A program made the position numbers and the translations under genes. Below the pieces are notes generated by a model. That model was not told the origin of the DNA. It saw only the letters and a program-made list of their open reading frames with translations, and made no database searches. Shown piece after piece: positions 1 to 13,804 of a stretch of 37,172 nt of DNA. Position 1 is the first letter of the stretch, and every line of letters starts with the position of its first letter. Source of the DNA: Irpex lacteus (taxonomy: Eukaryota > Basidiomycota > Agaricomycetes > Polyporales > Irpicaceae); assembly GCA_001986395.2 (NCBI GenBank), contig MQVO02000096.1, positions 1 to 37,172 on the forward strand, read 5' to 3'.

Positions 1-2442
1 GTCGTGGCCCTAAGAGGAGGGGCGACCCGGTGCCAACTCGGACAAGTCGCAACGGTGGCAGTTCCCGTTTGATGATCTAAACGTTAACGTCGGCAAGCTG
101 CAGGCGATCACTCATATGGCTCCCGAGACAAGTCCACATAATCATGGCAAAAAATGCCTGCTGCATACGCATTGCAAGTTGTTATCGTCATCGTGAGCAT
201 GATATGTCGCCCTGTGGCCGACCAACCAAGACAATCCATGGGTGACACACCCTCTCGCCACTTACCTGTTAACAGTTTACCCTATGGCTCAAACTCGGAA
301 ATTTTAAATGAATTTCGATACGAAACATGTCTGAGTACTATTCTTGTGCTGAGTACTCACAAATCATGATGCAGACTGCTGATTGTGACTACGACACGGG
401 CGACTTGGAATGTCGAACGTGGACAGAACCTTGCTAGATTATCCGCCGGCATACCTTGGCTCGTAAGCACTCAGAAGACGCGCCAGTGATAGACGTTGCA
501 TTTGCTGCAGAGGGAAGCGGGAAGCAGGAGAGATACGGGAGTAACAAGGTGCATCGCCAATGTGTGATCCTCAGTGGGGCATGGAGAAGTGCAAAGCGCA
601 GGGACACCTGCAGATCAGAAGAATCATGCTATGCACTCTCAATCATTCCCGACAGGATGGCAATGCATGACGCTGCCCACATAGTAACAGTAAGTACCTT
701 ATCCGCCCATTTAAATAGACGCAGAGAAACGATACGAAGCACAGAAAGCCAGCCGTACGTAGAAATGCGACGAAGTATATGACCATCGGGGGTGTCGGTC
801 AGCAAAACAATGACTCAGCACATGTGGTGCAGCTTCATCGCAAGTACCACGGACAAGGGACTTCCGGATGTTGGACAATCGACGAAAGGTGTTCGTCAAC
901 TTTCCTTAACGCGTTCTCGACAATGCGGCGCTTTCCGACCACGTTGGTCAATTGTCCGCGTGTCCCGATGATAGCGAACCGCCTACGATCACCATGGCCG
1001 ACTGATCCCTTGGGTGCGGGTACTCCGTGTCTGTTTATGTAGACAACATAATGATATCGATGATGGACTGCGTCTGTACACATTGCGCCTTGTCACCGTC
1101 TTTCATCGACGCACGCCTAATATGGATATCGTCGATGAGTGATTATGGAGTTAGATCGAAGAAGTGAGCGCACCTCCTGCATCCGCCAGAGACCATCATT
1201 ACAAGTCGCAACACAATCGCTCGTTGACTAACGGCGGGAGCTTCGCCAGTGATGCGTATGAACACTGCACCTCGCGTCAGTGCGGCAGTGATCACCACAA
1301 CCACGCTGGGATCCGCCTGACGGTGGAAGCTTGATAGCGCGACAAGAACGATAACTTTGCGATGATCAGGCGATAGGTCTGGGCTGCACCGCTGCGGTCA
1401 TCCCATCGCGGAGCTTGCTGGAGTACGAGATGGTTGGGCAGAGAGCGATATACCTGTGTACATGGACAGCTTGGCTGAGTACCGTGAGTACGACTCTTCT
1501 CACGCAACTTCAGTGTCGGTTCACATTGGGTGAGTCCACAATGATTGATCTTTTGACTCTGGAGTACAATCTATCCCCGAGATAATCTACTGTTTGACAA
1601 TGTACAGCATGCATGAGTGTGATAACTGTACAATCTACCTGACAACCACGTACCTCAAAGTCATTGTGTCCGGCGGCCTCTGGTCATTCCACCAGGCCGT
1701 TATAGGCGGTTCCGGACTTACACATGGCTATGTCCTAGAGATCATGGTGTAATTTGTTGTTAAGGTGGTAGGCACCGATGATATACGTGTGATTTGCCCT
1801 GCCATCTCACTGCCGGTCATCATCAACGTGAACAAGGACAGCCGGTCTTGTGTGTTCAAGCCTATTCATTGTCGTATCTACGGAGATCTCTCCAGGGCTT
1901 CCCCTTTGGGAGAATCTGGCTGTTCAGCACGTCCAGTCAGTCCCACCGTTCTCATTGAGGTTTGGAACCGTCACACACCTGGCTTCGGAAGACAGCTTGA
2001 CCGCACCGGTACCCTCATGCGTGTCAACGTAACGAGTTATTTCAATAGCAGGGCGGCCAGGGCATCTAGAAAGGCGTGCATCGGATACATGTGCGTAAAC
2101 AATCAGCACGGAACCCACGAGTTTCACTCCTCTACTCACAGTCTAAATATTCGAGGAACAGGCCAGCAATGAAACCTGGGAGTACCAGAGCTGTCTGTCT
2201 CTTGGTCACAGTCAAACTGCACAATTTCAGCCAATCGACATTTCGGTTTTGGCGGAGAGGTCGAGTCCGCTGTGATGGACGAAGGAGGGGAAGACATCAA
2301 TTTGCGCCCCATTATGCACACGGTCTTAGACACACCCTCGACACGTGGAAAGCGAGACGCTAAAAAGCGCACGATTTTCCAGGAGCTTTCCTCCACCTCT
2401 CTCCTCTCACCCACCACCTTCACCTCTTCTACACTTTTCATC
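1..2442. other. No supportable gene; upstream region of the adenosylhomocysteinase gene
   Basis: All six frames are broken into short pieces (longest about 135 codons) with no recognisable motif and no plausible chain of exons. The last ~60 bases before 2443 form a pyrimidine-rich leader (CT/CA-rich, about 2385-2442), as often seen before highly expressed fungal genes. No terminal repeats or transposon coding motifs were seen. It may be intergenic DNA or a decayed element. Confidence 0.5.
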
Positions 2443-4174
<1,732 letters not shown>

Positions 4175-4939
4175 ACGCGGAAGTCCATTGACTTCTGGCG
4201 TTTCAAAATATCTATGTAGTGTGTAGGGGCGGCCTCAACAGCCTGTAAAAACCGGTGACAGATGGATGGTGGGATCTTAACATCCCCCTCCTTCGAGAAA
4301 GCAGGATCTCAACGCTTCCTGTATGGGTCAGGTCCGGGCGGTGGCGTGTTTGCATTTTGACTGCGGATACGCTACTATGTGGTGGTCGCGAGTTGGGTGG
4401 ATGGATGTGTTGGGGGCCTCAACTGCCTCGGATTATGTTTCTTACGATCATGCGATGCAATAGAATTCAAACGTGTTCATCGTTATTATTAGTGTTCATC
4501 GCCGTCCGTGAGCTACGCAGTGAGCGTAGGTTAGCGTCACTTGAGGTGTAGTCTCAAAGATTGTCGGTGATTCTCACTCAAGATCTGTCGGGTTCACGCA
4601 GGCGCCTCTACCGACGCGCTCTGTTCGTTTGCCATGATTCGCCATGGCAGACTCGCGCAGTCCAGTCAGTGAGTTGAGTTTAAACGTTGAGTCTCAGACT
4701 CTCAGCTAATCAGCGAGTCTTAAAAAATGTAGTTGTCCCTGGAGACGGTGATTAGATACGATATGATAGGTGACAATGAACTCTAGCAGCCATTAGAGGC
4801 TCCGAACATGCAGTCGAGGAAGGCCACCTCGTCTCAGTCAACGGCTTGCTGCTCCGCCAAGCCACCACCTCTCCGAGTCCCGAACGCACCGTCAAGCATT
4901 TGACGTCAACAAGTTACAATCGAAGCCGGCGCAGTCAAG

Positions 4940-6649
4940 ATGCCTGAAGTGTCTGCACTTGGGCCTGTCGATCCTGCTTCTGTCCCGGAGGCAGAGCAGG
5001 AAAAGGCAGCGCCTTGGATCGTTAGAAAGTTGGTTGGGGTGAGTGCTCGAGTTCTTTTGTCAGTTTCTGAACGAAATGCAGCGTGCTAACTTGGTCGCCA
5101 TGTAGTCCATGACAGGACGGATCGTGGATGTCTTCATGGGAGACATTGAGAGCATCCCGGGACAAGTATCATTTGTCTCTCGCCGGTACGCGTCTCAAGG
5201 TTCTATCATGACCTTCGCCCTCCCATTCACAAGCGTGTCTTTGTTTACATCGTAGTGGGGTGACTCTTCACCGCTTCTGCTGCCTTGCATCCGTTTCAGA
5301 GATGTAGCCGTGCACACAATCATAGCAGCTACTGTAAGCGTATCCAATATCCCTCCATATCATGTCAGCTAACATTCTCGTCCAACAGGGAGGCGTAGCT
5401 GCTGTGGCTACTCCTGTTATGGGCCCGGTGTCCGATGTGATCGTTTCAACCCTTGGGGACGGCATCCTCGTCGAAGTCGGGATGCACGCCGGATTCGAAC
5501 TCACGACTAAGGTTGCGAACGACTTGGTTTTGGACAAGGCGATCAAGGCGGTTGTACCCATCCATCGGACAGGTTGAATACAACTGGGGTGAAGGAACTG
5601 TTGATCACGCTGAAATACAAACATACTTTTGAGGATGCAAGCTTGGGCTTCTATCGTAGTGGGTTGCATAAGTAAGCTTATGCGAAGGTTTTCATTATTC
5701 CACGACAGGAAATTGATTTCTGGCTATCAAGGGATAACTCGCTATTCTCAAATGTCAAGGACTATCTGGCAATCGAGAAGGGATGGTTTTCGCCGTATTT
5801 GTTCGCCAGTGGACGAAGACCTGCTATACCACGATCAATGAAACCAGATATCGTGTTCTGTCACGGCCCTTTCCTTCCAGGTAGGTCTCATTTATCAGAA
5901 CTCTGAACCCGAAATTTATTTTCCATCCCAGGTGACTACAGCTTGGGCGAAGCCCTCCTCGCGGAGTCAGCATCCGTCATAAGCTTCGCTGCTGCACCGC
6001 CCCCGGCCCCCGAGCCAGAAGATTCGAAACATCACTTCTCCTTGTCTATTCCGTCTCGGGCGGACTTACCCAGCCTGAGCAACCTGTTTCTCGCTCACGT
6101 ACACCTTCCCCTGAACCGTCGCTCACACCTCTGCCGCCTCCGCCTGTTCCGAGGCGCATGGTGATACTTGTAGTCGGACTCAAGCCTCACAGAGCAGGTT
6201 TGTGGACGACGAGTGCGAGACCTTCTGAGAGCGTCATGTATTACCAGCTACTCAACGGTTGCCCTGCGATCGTCGTGCCTGTCAAAGTCGGTGCACCGCT
6301 TGTGGCTTGGGATGCGCTCACACTGGAGCAGCTCTGGAAAGTTTCTCTCCCAAAGGAAGACGAGGTCTCCGGCGATTCAAAGTTCAGTGGGATTGTCAGT
6401 GTTATATTCGAGTATCTGGACCTTTGCGTCGATTGGGATAGGTTGGTTCTCTCCGCCGAACAAGGAGGAGAAGATGCGTCTGTCGTCAAGGACGGAGACG
6501 TTCAGGCTGATCTTGAGGGAAAGAAGAGGGTGGTCAAGGATGCCGTGGCTTTGCTCGTGGCTGGCGCTGTGAGGAGTGGAGAGAGTAAACAGGTAAAGGA
6601 TAAGATTGATAAGGAGAGAAGCGGTATCGCGATGTGGAGAATACCCTAA
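4940..6649 (+). CDS. Unrecognised protein-coding gene with interrupted frame
   Basis: I do not recognise the family. Exons that read well are 4940-5038 (starting MPEVSALGPVD), 5106-5185, 5300-5333, 5389-~5572, ~5573-5880 and 5932-6649, with good donors (gtgagt, gtacgc, gtaagc, gtaggt) and cag/tag acceptors. The N-terminal part has a Gly/Val/Ala-rich stretch (TGGVAAVATPVMGPVSDVIV). The middle holds IIPRQEIDFWLS and PDIVFCHGPFLPGDYSL. A Pro/Ser-rich linker follows (~6090-6157), then VILVVGLKPHRAGLW and QLLNGCPAIVVPVKVGAPLVAW, and the end is a Lys/Glu-rich helix. Three lesions break it: a frame change near 5572, an in-frame TAA at 5673-5675, and a +1/-1 change near 6025 between EPEDSK and LLLVYSVSGG. 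The strong coding character on both sides suggests recent mutation or sequence error. A young pseudogene cannot be excluded. Confidence 0.55.
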
Positions 6650-6859
6650 GAACTACACGCTCTTGTGTGATAGGTCAAGTCTACCGTCCAGTACAGATGC
6701 GGATAACTACATGATACCCCCAATCGAATTCGAAGAGATAAGTGCAATTCCACTGCGTGATGATTATACTGCTATAACGTATGAACATGGAGCAAAGAGA
6801 GAAACGGGGACAGATAAATGAGAGGGCTCGTTGGTATAGATGCACATAGAGTGCTAGGA

Positions 6860-9800
6860 TTAGGACGGACTGGGAAGCACACTGCCATCCATGGACAGCC
6901 CGAACGCTATTTTGGCAATAATCAGTTTCTGTGAAGAGAATGTGAGAGACGTTCTAGCTCACCAGTAGCAAAATCCTGCACAGTCCAGCCTTAGCAGCAG
7001 CTAGATTAGCTACATATATCCCCCTTGTGACACACTAAGACTTACTGCTGATACTTATATCTCCTCCCGCTCCGAAAATACCATCGGCAAGATTCTGTTT
7101 GAGTCTTTGGATTTCAAGGATACGGTTCTCAACGCTATTCTTGATAACGAGCCGCTGAACGTATACAGGGCGTTCTTGCCCCACTCGGTGCACACGACCA
7201 TAGGCCTGCTCTTCTATAGCGTTGCTCCACGCTACGAATCGGTTAGTAAAAATCTACACAAGGATCTGTTTCAAGTAACTGACCCAAATCCAAATTGACG
7301 ACATCTGTAGAAGATCGAGGGCGATAATTAGCGTAGCTGTCGACGAGAAGTACCAAGTAGCTTACGATTTGCGCGTTTGAGATCCAGCCCGACCCCACCA
7401 CATCTCAGACTCATAAGCATGATGGTAGCCTTGTCTTTGTTCATGAACTCATCAACGGCCTGTTTGCGCTTGCCAAGAGTCATATCTCCTTGATACCTGT
7501 GATCGCGGGTATAGTTGATATATGTGATTATACAGCACCCAGAGAGCTAGAAGACTTACTTAACGTGGTAGAAGCCTTTCTCAGTCAGATATCTTGAGAC
7601 TAAGTTCAAACATCGCGTCCATTGGGAAACGACGATAACCTGAGTTCGGAACGCTTAGTTGGGTAAGGAAGAATGTGTATAGGCAGGACGCCTGCCTTTT
7701 CATCCGGGCGTTCGTCCCGGAGCTTGAGCAAGAACTCCATCATGTGCTATTACACGCTTGTTAACCGAACAAATACGATGAAGAGATAAGTGGAATGCTC
7801 ACCCGCATTTTCGTTGACGGCAAGAACTGCAGTCGCTTGGCCCTCTGCTGTAAAGTGAGATGGGAAAGGTCTGGCTTTGGCCCAAGGATGATGCCTTGGT
7901 CAGGGTCATCCAGACTTTCGTCCACCAATTGCTCGTCCACCTCTGAGTCACTATCGCCATGCAATGCTTCCTCGGCAGGAAGATCTGCCCCCGCCGGTTC
8001 GAAGATACTACGGGCAAAAAGTGCAGAATCCGAAACATGTTCTTGGCAGGCAGATATAGGACATATAGAGAACGGACATTCCTGTCCCTCGTCTGGGTGG
8101 GGTTTATCAAGAAATTCCGCTATAACAGAGAATAAGTGCAAAGCCGCGCGGATGATGAGTCTTCGACAACGCACTAATACACCCTCGGCAAAATACATGA
8201 CCACAAGGTACGACCACAGGCTCAGAATACCTGTCTTTGCACATAGGGCATATCTCATCTTCTTCGTCAACGCTTTCGGTATTTGTATTCTAAAGATATG
8301 TCAGTGACCGCATACTGTATTTATGGACAGAAGACGCAGCTCACCGGCTGTTGTGCAGCGACTCGCGCTAGGGCAGTTTTCTTGTACCTCTCTCTCATGC
8401 GTAGCACGAAGTCAGGTCCAGCCACTTGCTCGGCCCTCATAATTTCTTCATTTCTATTGCTCTCGTCCGCTTCTTCACCCGGACGAATGAAGGCATAGCC
8501 ATCGCGTGTAATCAGAGCAGCATGCGAACAAACTTCACGCAGGCAATGTAGCATTGCAAGGACTTGAGAGTGTCTGGGATCAGTTGGAATTCGTTGGTCG
8601 GAAAACGGAAGATACATACCTGACATGTAGTTCCTATAATCAGCGGGTGGCGATGTTCATTAGTTACCATTGTTATTGTAATCGAGGCCGACACTTACTT
8701 GAGCACTGTATCTTCCCTTAAAAATCTGTTGAATATGATTTGACACTGTCTCTCGACCATGGTGTAGACATGCCGCTCCTCCGTGGAAAATTCCAGCCAG
8801 ACTAGTTCGACGGTCTTAGGCGGCAGCGTAATCAGCGGTTTACCATTCAATCTCTACAATAATAATGCGTCAGTGGAAGAACTAGTGTTCTTCTATTACG
8901 TCCTCTTACAGAGTCCTTGGTCCGTCGAAGGATCACCGGCTTGAGATAATCTCGCAGCCGTCTTGTAGCTCCTTCCGCTGTTCATATCTTAGAGACGATT
9001 AGAAGCTAGAACATATACATATGCACTTACGATGCGTCTTGCTACTCATACCCAAGATTTCATCGTGAAATGCACGCCATTCATTCCACGGACGAAGGCG
9101 CAGGAAGCGAATATACGGATATGTATCCTCTAGAGCGTTGACGATAGGTGTGCTATAAATCAATCCTGATTCAGCTTGAATGTTCTCCTGAACATTACAC
9201 GGACGCACCCTGTAAGACACAGCCGATAAGAGCCGGGGAGGGCCGCAACAGCCTCAGACTTGTCTATAAGCGTACAATCAGTCTGGATGAGGCAAGAAGT
9301 TCAAGGCAAGGCTCACAGGAGTTGCGGTTACGTATAATGTGGGCCTCGTCCAATATTACTCGGAACCTGTGCCCAAGGAATCATGTAAGTTGATATTGGG
9401 TCATACCAGTCTGACAGATGTGTACCACTATGGATAACAGCGTGAGCATACGATATTCACAAGTTTATGGCAGTACGCACTTTTATATTGTGAAGAAGAT
9501 TACCCGGTACCCAGGTCTTACCCTGTGGGGTGACGAGAGAAGGGTCCACTGCACTGTCTCCATGAATTCCCAGCCTCTTTTGTCTGAGTGCCGGGTAGCC
9601 GGCCCAATCATACAGAACGGTCTGGATGTCGTAGTAAGCATCGTCAAACAAAAATAGAAGGAATCACCGACATCGTAGGTTGTGATGACGACGTCATAGC
9701 TCTGCAATACCTCGAGTGTCTTGGGCTTACTTTGGCCTGCATCAAACGGAGCCAATCAGTCAAAGGCATACTGTATAGAACGATTGGACACCAACCATGA

Positions 9801-12063
9801 TACTTAAGGATTCTCAGCCCCATGTCCGTATGCTTTTCGAATTCTTCCTGCCACTGTTCGAGTACGCTCACGGGAGTAACGATAAGAGTTGACTTTTTCG
9901 GAGTCGGCCCTACACGCGGCTGCTGCCTCGCCATAAGCCCCAGAACTTGAATAGTCTGTATATTACGCGATCCAGTCAATAGCCTAATAACTTATGGGAT
10001 GATCAATACTCTAAGAGAAAACACACCTTTCCTAATCCCATGTCATCCGCTAAAATTCCACCTCTGAGAGGAGATTTGCGCTCCTGGTTGACCAACCAAG
10101 CCACTCCAATGACTTGATGTGGCATTAGCACCGTCTTCATCCCAGGCAGACGTTCATCCGGACTTCGAAGCCCAAGTGTACTAAGAGCGGCATTGACATC
10201 GGTACTTTCCCCCAATAACTCAGCGTTACCAGCCTCGGTAACGTATCGACGGTACCTAGGTGCATGAGAGTCAACACAAGTCCCGCCCGTGATCAGGATT
10301 AAAGTCAAAACCACGCTTACCCCAATCCATCCGCACCAACAAAGAAGGGCTGCACAGGACCCTGAGCATCAATCTCTGTATCATCGTCCAACATGTCCAA
10401 GTCCCCGCCATTCTCAGGTGATCCAGACGGCGCACCTCTTCCGGGCGTGGGAGGAGGTATATTATGGCCAGTCAACATCCCCATATGGTACATCTCGCCG
10501 TCGATAGCCTCAGCTAACGTGCGACGCACAGGCTGGTCCTCCAGCTGAACGTTCGATCCAGATGCAACGGGTTGAGGCTGGGGTATGCTGTCGTCCATGC
10601 TGTCGTCGTCCGAATCCTCCTGCATTGCGCTGTAGACAGTAAGCGGCATGTTCGGTCCAGGTTCTACGGGTTCGGATTGGTGCTGGTGCTGAAGTTGCGA
10701 TACACCGTCAGTGATACCATCGTCGTCTAAGTCCTCCTGCACTGCGCTGAGGATAGGAATCGGCACATTCGATCCCACTCCTGATTCAACGGGTTCAGAC
10801 AGTGATCGCTCCCGTTGAAGTTGCTGTACACCGTCAGAAACACCATCGAAGTCCGGGTCTACCTGCATCGCGACCGAGACAGGCAGCTGAACGTTCGATC
10901 CCGATGCAACAGGCTGTGGGTCCACACTTGGCTCAAGTTGAGACGGAGATTGAGAGACATCCCTAGAGGGCGTCGTGCGTACAGGGCCCGAAGGGCCATT
11001 CACCTTGGCGAGCTTAGTCGGTTGTGGTAGGAAGTCTTCGGGTGTCGGATCCCGTATCTCTTCCGACTGGGTCGCATTCAAGGAGATAGATGACTTTCGC
11101 TTCCTAGGTGGCGGCGGCGGGGTCTGCGGGACCATAGGAATCGGCTCGGGCGTAGGAGTCAACGACATCCTCGGAGACGAGCGAGAGGGACCTGCTACTG
11201 GAGTCACAGATCGACGTACACGAGATGGTCCTGGAGCAGAGTTGGGAGGGCGAAGGGCAGCTGTGTTTGTAGTGCGCGCGGGTGTGCTTGGTTGGGACAA
11301 AGGCGGTCTGGGCCCGGACTTGAATGGAGAGGTCGCGAGGATCTTCTCGATGCGCTGCCGCTTCTCCGAAGACTGTGTAAGTAGATTTCAGCGACCATGA
11401 GATGGAAGAAGTGACTGAAACTGATCCACCTTTCTACCTGGCTTCGACTTCGCTGGACTGTTACCCGGTGTGCGTGGCCCTGCTAGTGGGTTCAAGGCCA
11501 AGCGGAACTCACGCGACTCGACATGAGCTTCCCGCGCAGCGTGCACCTGTAGTCGTATAATTGATATGGCCATTAGAGTACGTGAAGAAGAGCACTGGCG
11601 TGCTTACCCTGTAGAGCGCCAAAGACCCAAGACCAATGGACTTGCCTCCATCTTCGAGAGTCTTTCGTGCCGTGAGCCTGATCTTCGCTTGATTGCACGC
11701 GCTCTCTCTGCATGTTATAACACCAACTGGAAAGAGTGTCAGTACAAGGGACGATCTGGACACGCATAAATGTACTCGCATCCAGTCTTCGGTTCAAGCC
11801 TGATTGAGAACTACGTATAGACGAGGGTGTGAGATCAGTCTTCCGCTGCGTATATACCCAAAGAGACATATAACCCACGTTGATATCATTTGGATTGTGA
11901 TTTATGTGGTTCTCCAGTTCGTTGATGTACGCCTTCAGTGTGGCCTCATCCTGGGTAGATAATCAGTTGCCGCCGGGATTGTTCTGAGGATACGCACATT
12001 TACAGTCGCGGGATAATCCAGATGTCTCTTTGCAAGCTCGACGAGCCATCCGTTGGTCGCCAT
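6860..12063 (-). CDS. SNF2-family ATPase with RING finger (Rad5/Rad16/Uls1-like), diverged head-to-head paralog
   Basis: This is a predicted nuclear ATP-dependent DNA translocase with an E3-ligase-type RING inserted between the helicase halves, as in Rad5, Rad16, Uls1 and HLTF. It starts at 12063 (MATNGWLVELAKRHLDYP), matching the + strand paralog, and ends with TAA at 6860-6862. About 1,150-1,200 aa can be spliced without any frame break. Motifs in order: Pro/Ser-rich N-terminus with tandem repeats, MPHQVIGVAW, Walker A ADDMGLGK|T (intron between K and T), LIVTPVSVLEQW, DEAH box (9339-9350), LTGTPIVNALED, VILRRTKDS, RING (CPMC..PCGHVFCRGC), VSQWTRCLNLVSRYL, GVGLDL and motif VI. Two positions look weakened. 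Motif VI has Gly where family members have Asp (QAYGRVHRVGQ, codon 7197-7199). The last RING cysteine pair is spaced CPFSIC/CPISAC instead of CPxC. Two introns have GC donors (11779 and 7695). No HIRAN domain was seen, so Uls1/Rad16-like is more likely than Rad5. Confidence 0.85.
7690..7695 (-). other. GC donor splice site in the - strand SNF2 gene
   Basis: The exon ending at Glu-Lys is followed by gcaggc, and the next exon opens with VIVVSQWTRC after actcag. The reading frame is kept only if this GC-AG intron is removed. The equivalent intron of the + strand paralog has an ordinary GT donor (gtgtgt). Confidence 0.6.
8620..8633 (-). other. 14-nt microexon of the - strand SNF2 gene
   Basis: Fourteen bases encoding the junction K-N-Y-M-S-V lie between tag and gtatgt. 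They are needed to join DTVLK to VLAMLHCLREVCSH in frame. A 14-nt exon of the same phase is present in the + strand paralog (17786-17799). Confidence 0.7.
9426..9427 (-). other. Predicted 2-nt microexon (TG) of the - strand SNF2 gene
   Basis: The upstream exon ends in phase 0 at ...HNIK (9481, donor gtgcgt). The downstream exon begins G-TTC-CGA (9366, acceptor gggcacag) and must be read F-R-V-I-L-D-E-A-H. Two bases are missing for the expected Trp codon. The only well-placed pair is TG, flanked by ccatag and gtacac, which leaves introns of 53 and 59 nt. The + paralog shows the same arrangement at 16995-16996. Confidence 0.65.
10546..10916 (-). repeat. Imperfect tandem repeat in the N-terminus of the - strand SNF2 protein
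   Basis: Three full units and one partial unit of about 100-125 bp each begin with a variant of P-V-A/E-S-G-S-N-V-Q/P and continue into an acidic stretch then D-G-V-x-Q-L-Q. The recurring DNA core (gttcgatcc + gatgcaac or variants) lies near 10546, 10647, 10764 and 10887. The + strand paralog has a single unit (VASGSNVQLP, about 15713-15742), so the array expanded in this copy. Confidence 0.7.
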
Positions 12064-13280
12064 GGTTCTCGCAAATGAGTGGCGGGGAAGAGTCTGAGCT
12101 ATTGAACTCGTCAATGCTAAGTGGGTCACTTAATAATGGACGCGACGCGTTGCTTTGCACTTGTTTCGAATTGTTTGGCCGCGAGTGAGGCCACACTACG
12201 CTAAACCAGAGAAGGAAAGATCCGGCTTCCACGTACTCAGTCCTGCCTGCACGAACAGGCGTGTTATGCACCGAGAAGCAAACTAGACCACAACATTGCA
12301 GCTTTGTGTGCAAGGCGCCATATGAAAGGTCTATTTGCCACTCGGGTGCACTAGCGCCCCTGCGAGATGAGAGTCGATACTAGATAGGGATCGTGAATTG
12401 CTCGTAAGGGCAGCTTGGGTCCGGAAACTTGTCAGTAATCAAGAGATTATGCTCCATGTACGGACCGAAAAGTGGCAAATCGCATGTGAGTCTTTGTAAA
12501 AGCTGCAGGGGGTTCATGCTTGAAGGGAGGGTACCACTGATACTATAGCTAGTTCTGTAAACGGAAGCTGTTCACAGTCCCTTCACCTCTGCAAAGGGAC
12601 GTGAGTGGCACGATAATCAAGCCATGAGGGCGATAAGACGCGGCCGAAGTAACTTTCTCGTCGATATTTGGAGTATGCGACCTACTTAAGGCGCTTTATT
12701 CGCGTGAATAGATTCTCGGCACATTCTCCAATACTCAGCTGAGCAGAGTGACTCCTAACGGCAAATATGGACCTGAGACACAATGACGGACGTTACAGTA
12801 GTGAGTAGACAGGAGGATGATGGACGCAAAGGTGGCTCGAGCGCTCGATATGCCACGCTCCACGATTGCCCGAAGGGGAAGGCAGATGGTCTTCGATCGT
12901 GGTTCCGACAATAATCTTAGATATGGAATTCAGTCCTCAATCGTAATTTCAGAGAGCCATAGCTCAGCCGTAGCTGCGGACTTCCTTTGAAATATTTTAC
13001 CTCGGGCACTGCGGGTTCATTTCGTCGCAACTTGAACCACCAATTGGCACTCGGGCCACACGAAATGTGACAGGTACACCCTGTCACAGGCGTGACTACC
13101 CGCGTGCACATACGTCACTACAGGGGCGCTAGAATGACCGCGGCGCAGTCTCCACCAGGAGCCCATCACCTTGCAGAGTACTTATACCAGCTCACACCTC
13201 TTCTTCATCGTTCAACTCAACCTTCACAACACCATCCGATCTCTCTGCAGCTGTACACTTACGATTACAACCACACCATC
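12064..13280. other. Intergenic region: - strand SNF2 promoter and PMP3 upstream region
   Basis: No coding exon is supported. The left end holds the promoter of the - strand SNF2 gene, including ACGCGT at 12145-12150. The right end (about 13190-13280) is a pyrimidine-rich leader for PMP3. Confidence 0.6.
12145..12150. promoter_or_regulatory. ACGCGT (MluI cell-cycle box-like) in the - strand SNF2 promoter
   Basis: A perfect ACGCGT lies 82-87 bp upstream of the ATG at 12063. In ascomycete yeasts this hexamer is the core of MBF-bound MCB elements, which drive G1/S expression of replication and repair genes. The paralog has the same hexamer at nearly the same distance (79-84 bp). Function here is inferred. 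Confidence 0.4.
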
Positions 13281-13804
13281 ATGCCAGTTCGTGGATCCGA
13301 TATCTGCCTCGTCCTTGTAAGTGGAATCTGAGAGCGGAGAGGTGGCAAATTCTAACCATGTGTTGCAGGTGGCCATCCTTTTCCCTCCTGCTGCTGTAGC
13401 GTTTATTAGCGGATGCAGCTGTGACTTGCTCATCAACATCTTGCTGACAATGTGAGTACTAGCTAGCTTATAGTACGAATCAAGTCTTACTGATCATCTT
13501 CACTAGTCTTGGCTATTTCCCCGGCCACATCGTAAGTCCATTACTATTTATTCCATGAGGACCACGCTAACGGCTTGTCACAGCATGCCTTCTGGCTCAT
13601 ATACAAGAAGATGAAGGCAGAAGAGCAGTATGGTCGTGGCGGGTACCACTGTACGTCACGTTTCTCTCCGTTCATGTGTCCCTGCTCACTTTGCCCGTAG
13701 ACATCGGAAATGGAACCTACGAGCCCATTTACGCTCAACCCGGTATCCCCCCTGCTCAACAACCAGTGAACTATGGCGCAACTGGCGGCAACTACGTCCG
13801 GTAA
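13281..13804 (+). CDS. PMP3-family plasma membrane proteolipid
   Basis: This is a small hydrophobic protein of the Pmp3/UPF0057 stress-induced proteolipid family, which helps maintain plasma-membrane potential and cation tolerance in yeast. Five exons (13281-13316, 13369-13451, 13507-13531, 13584-13650, 13701-13804) join cleanly into about 104 aa. The two membrane segments are visible: VAILFPPAAVAFISGC, then LLINILLTILGYFPGHIHAFW. The second ends in the family signature L-x-x-x-P-G-x-I-H-A-x-x. The C-terminal tail (about 45 aa, Gly/Tyr/Pro/Gln-rich, ending GGNYVR) is longer than in the 55-aa yeast protein, as is common in basidiomycetes. A pyrimidine-rich leader precedes the ATG. The gene sits between two divergently arranged SNF2 paralogs and shows no functional link to them. 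Confidence 0.95.

Noticed and set aside
1765..2172. 135-codon + strand frame upstream of adenosylhomocysteinase
   Set aside because: No motif, no partner exons and no good start context. Length is within chance expectation for this composition.
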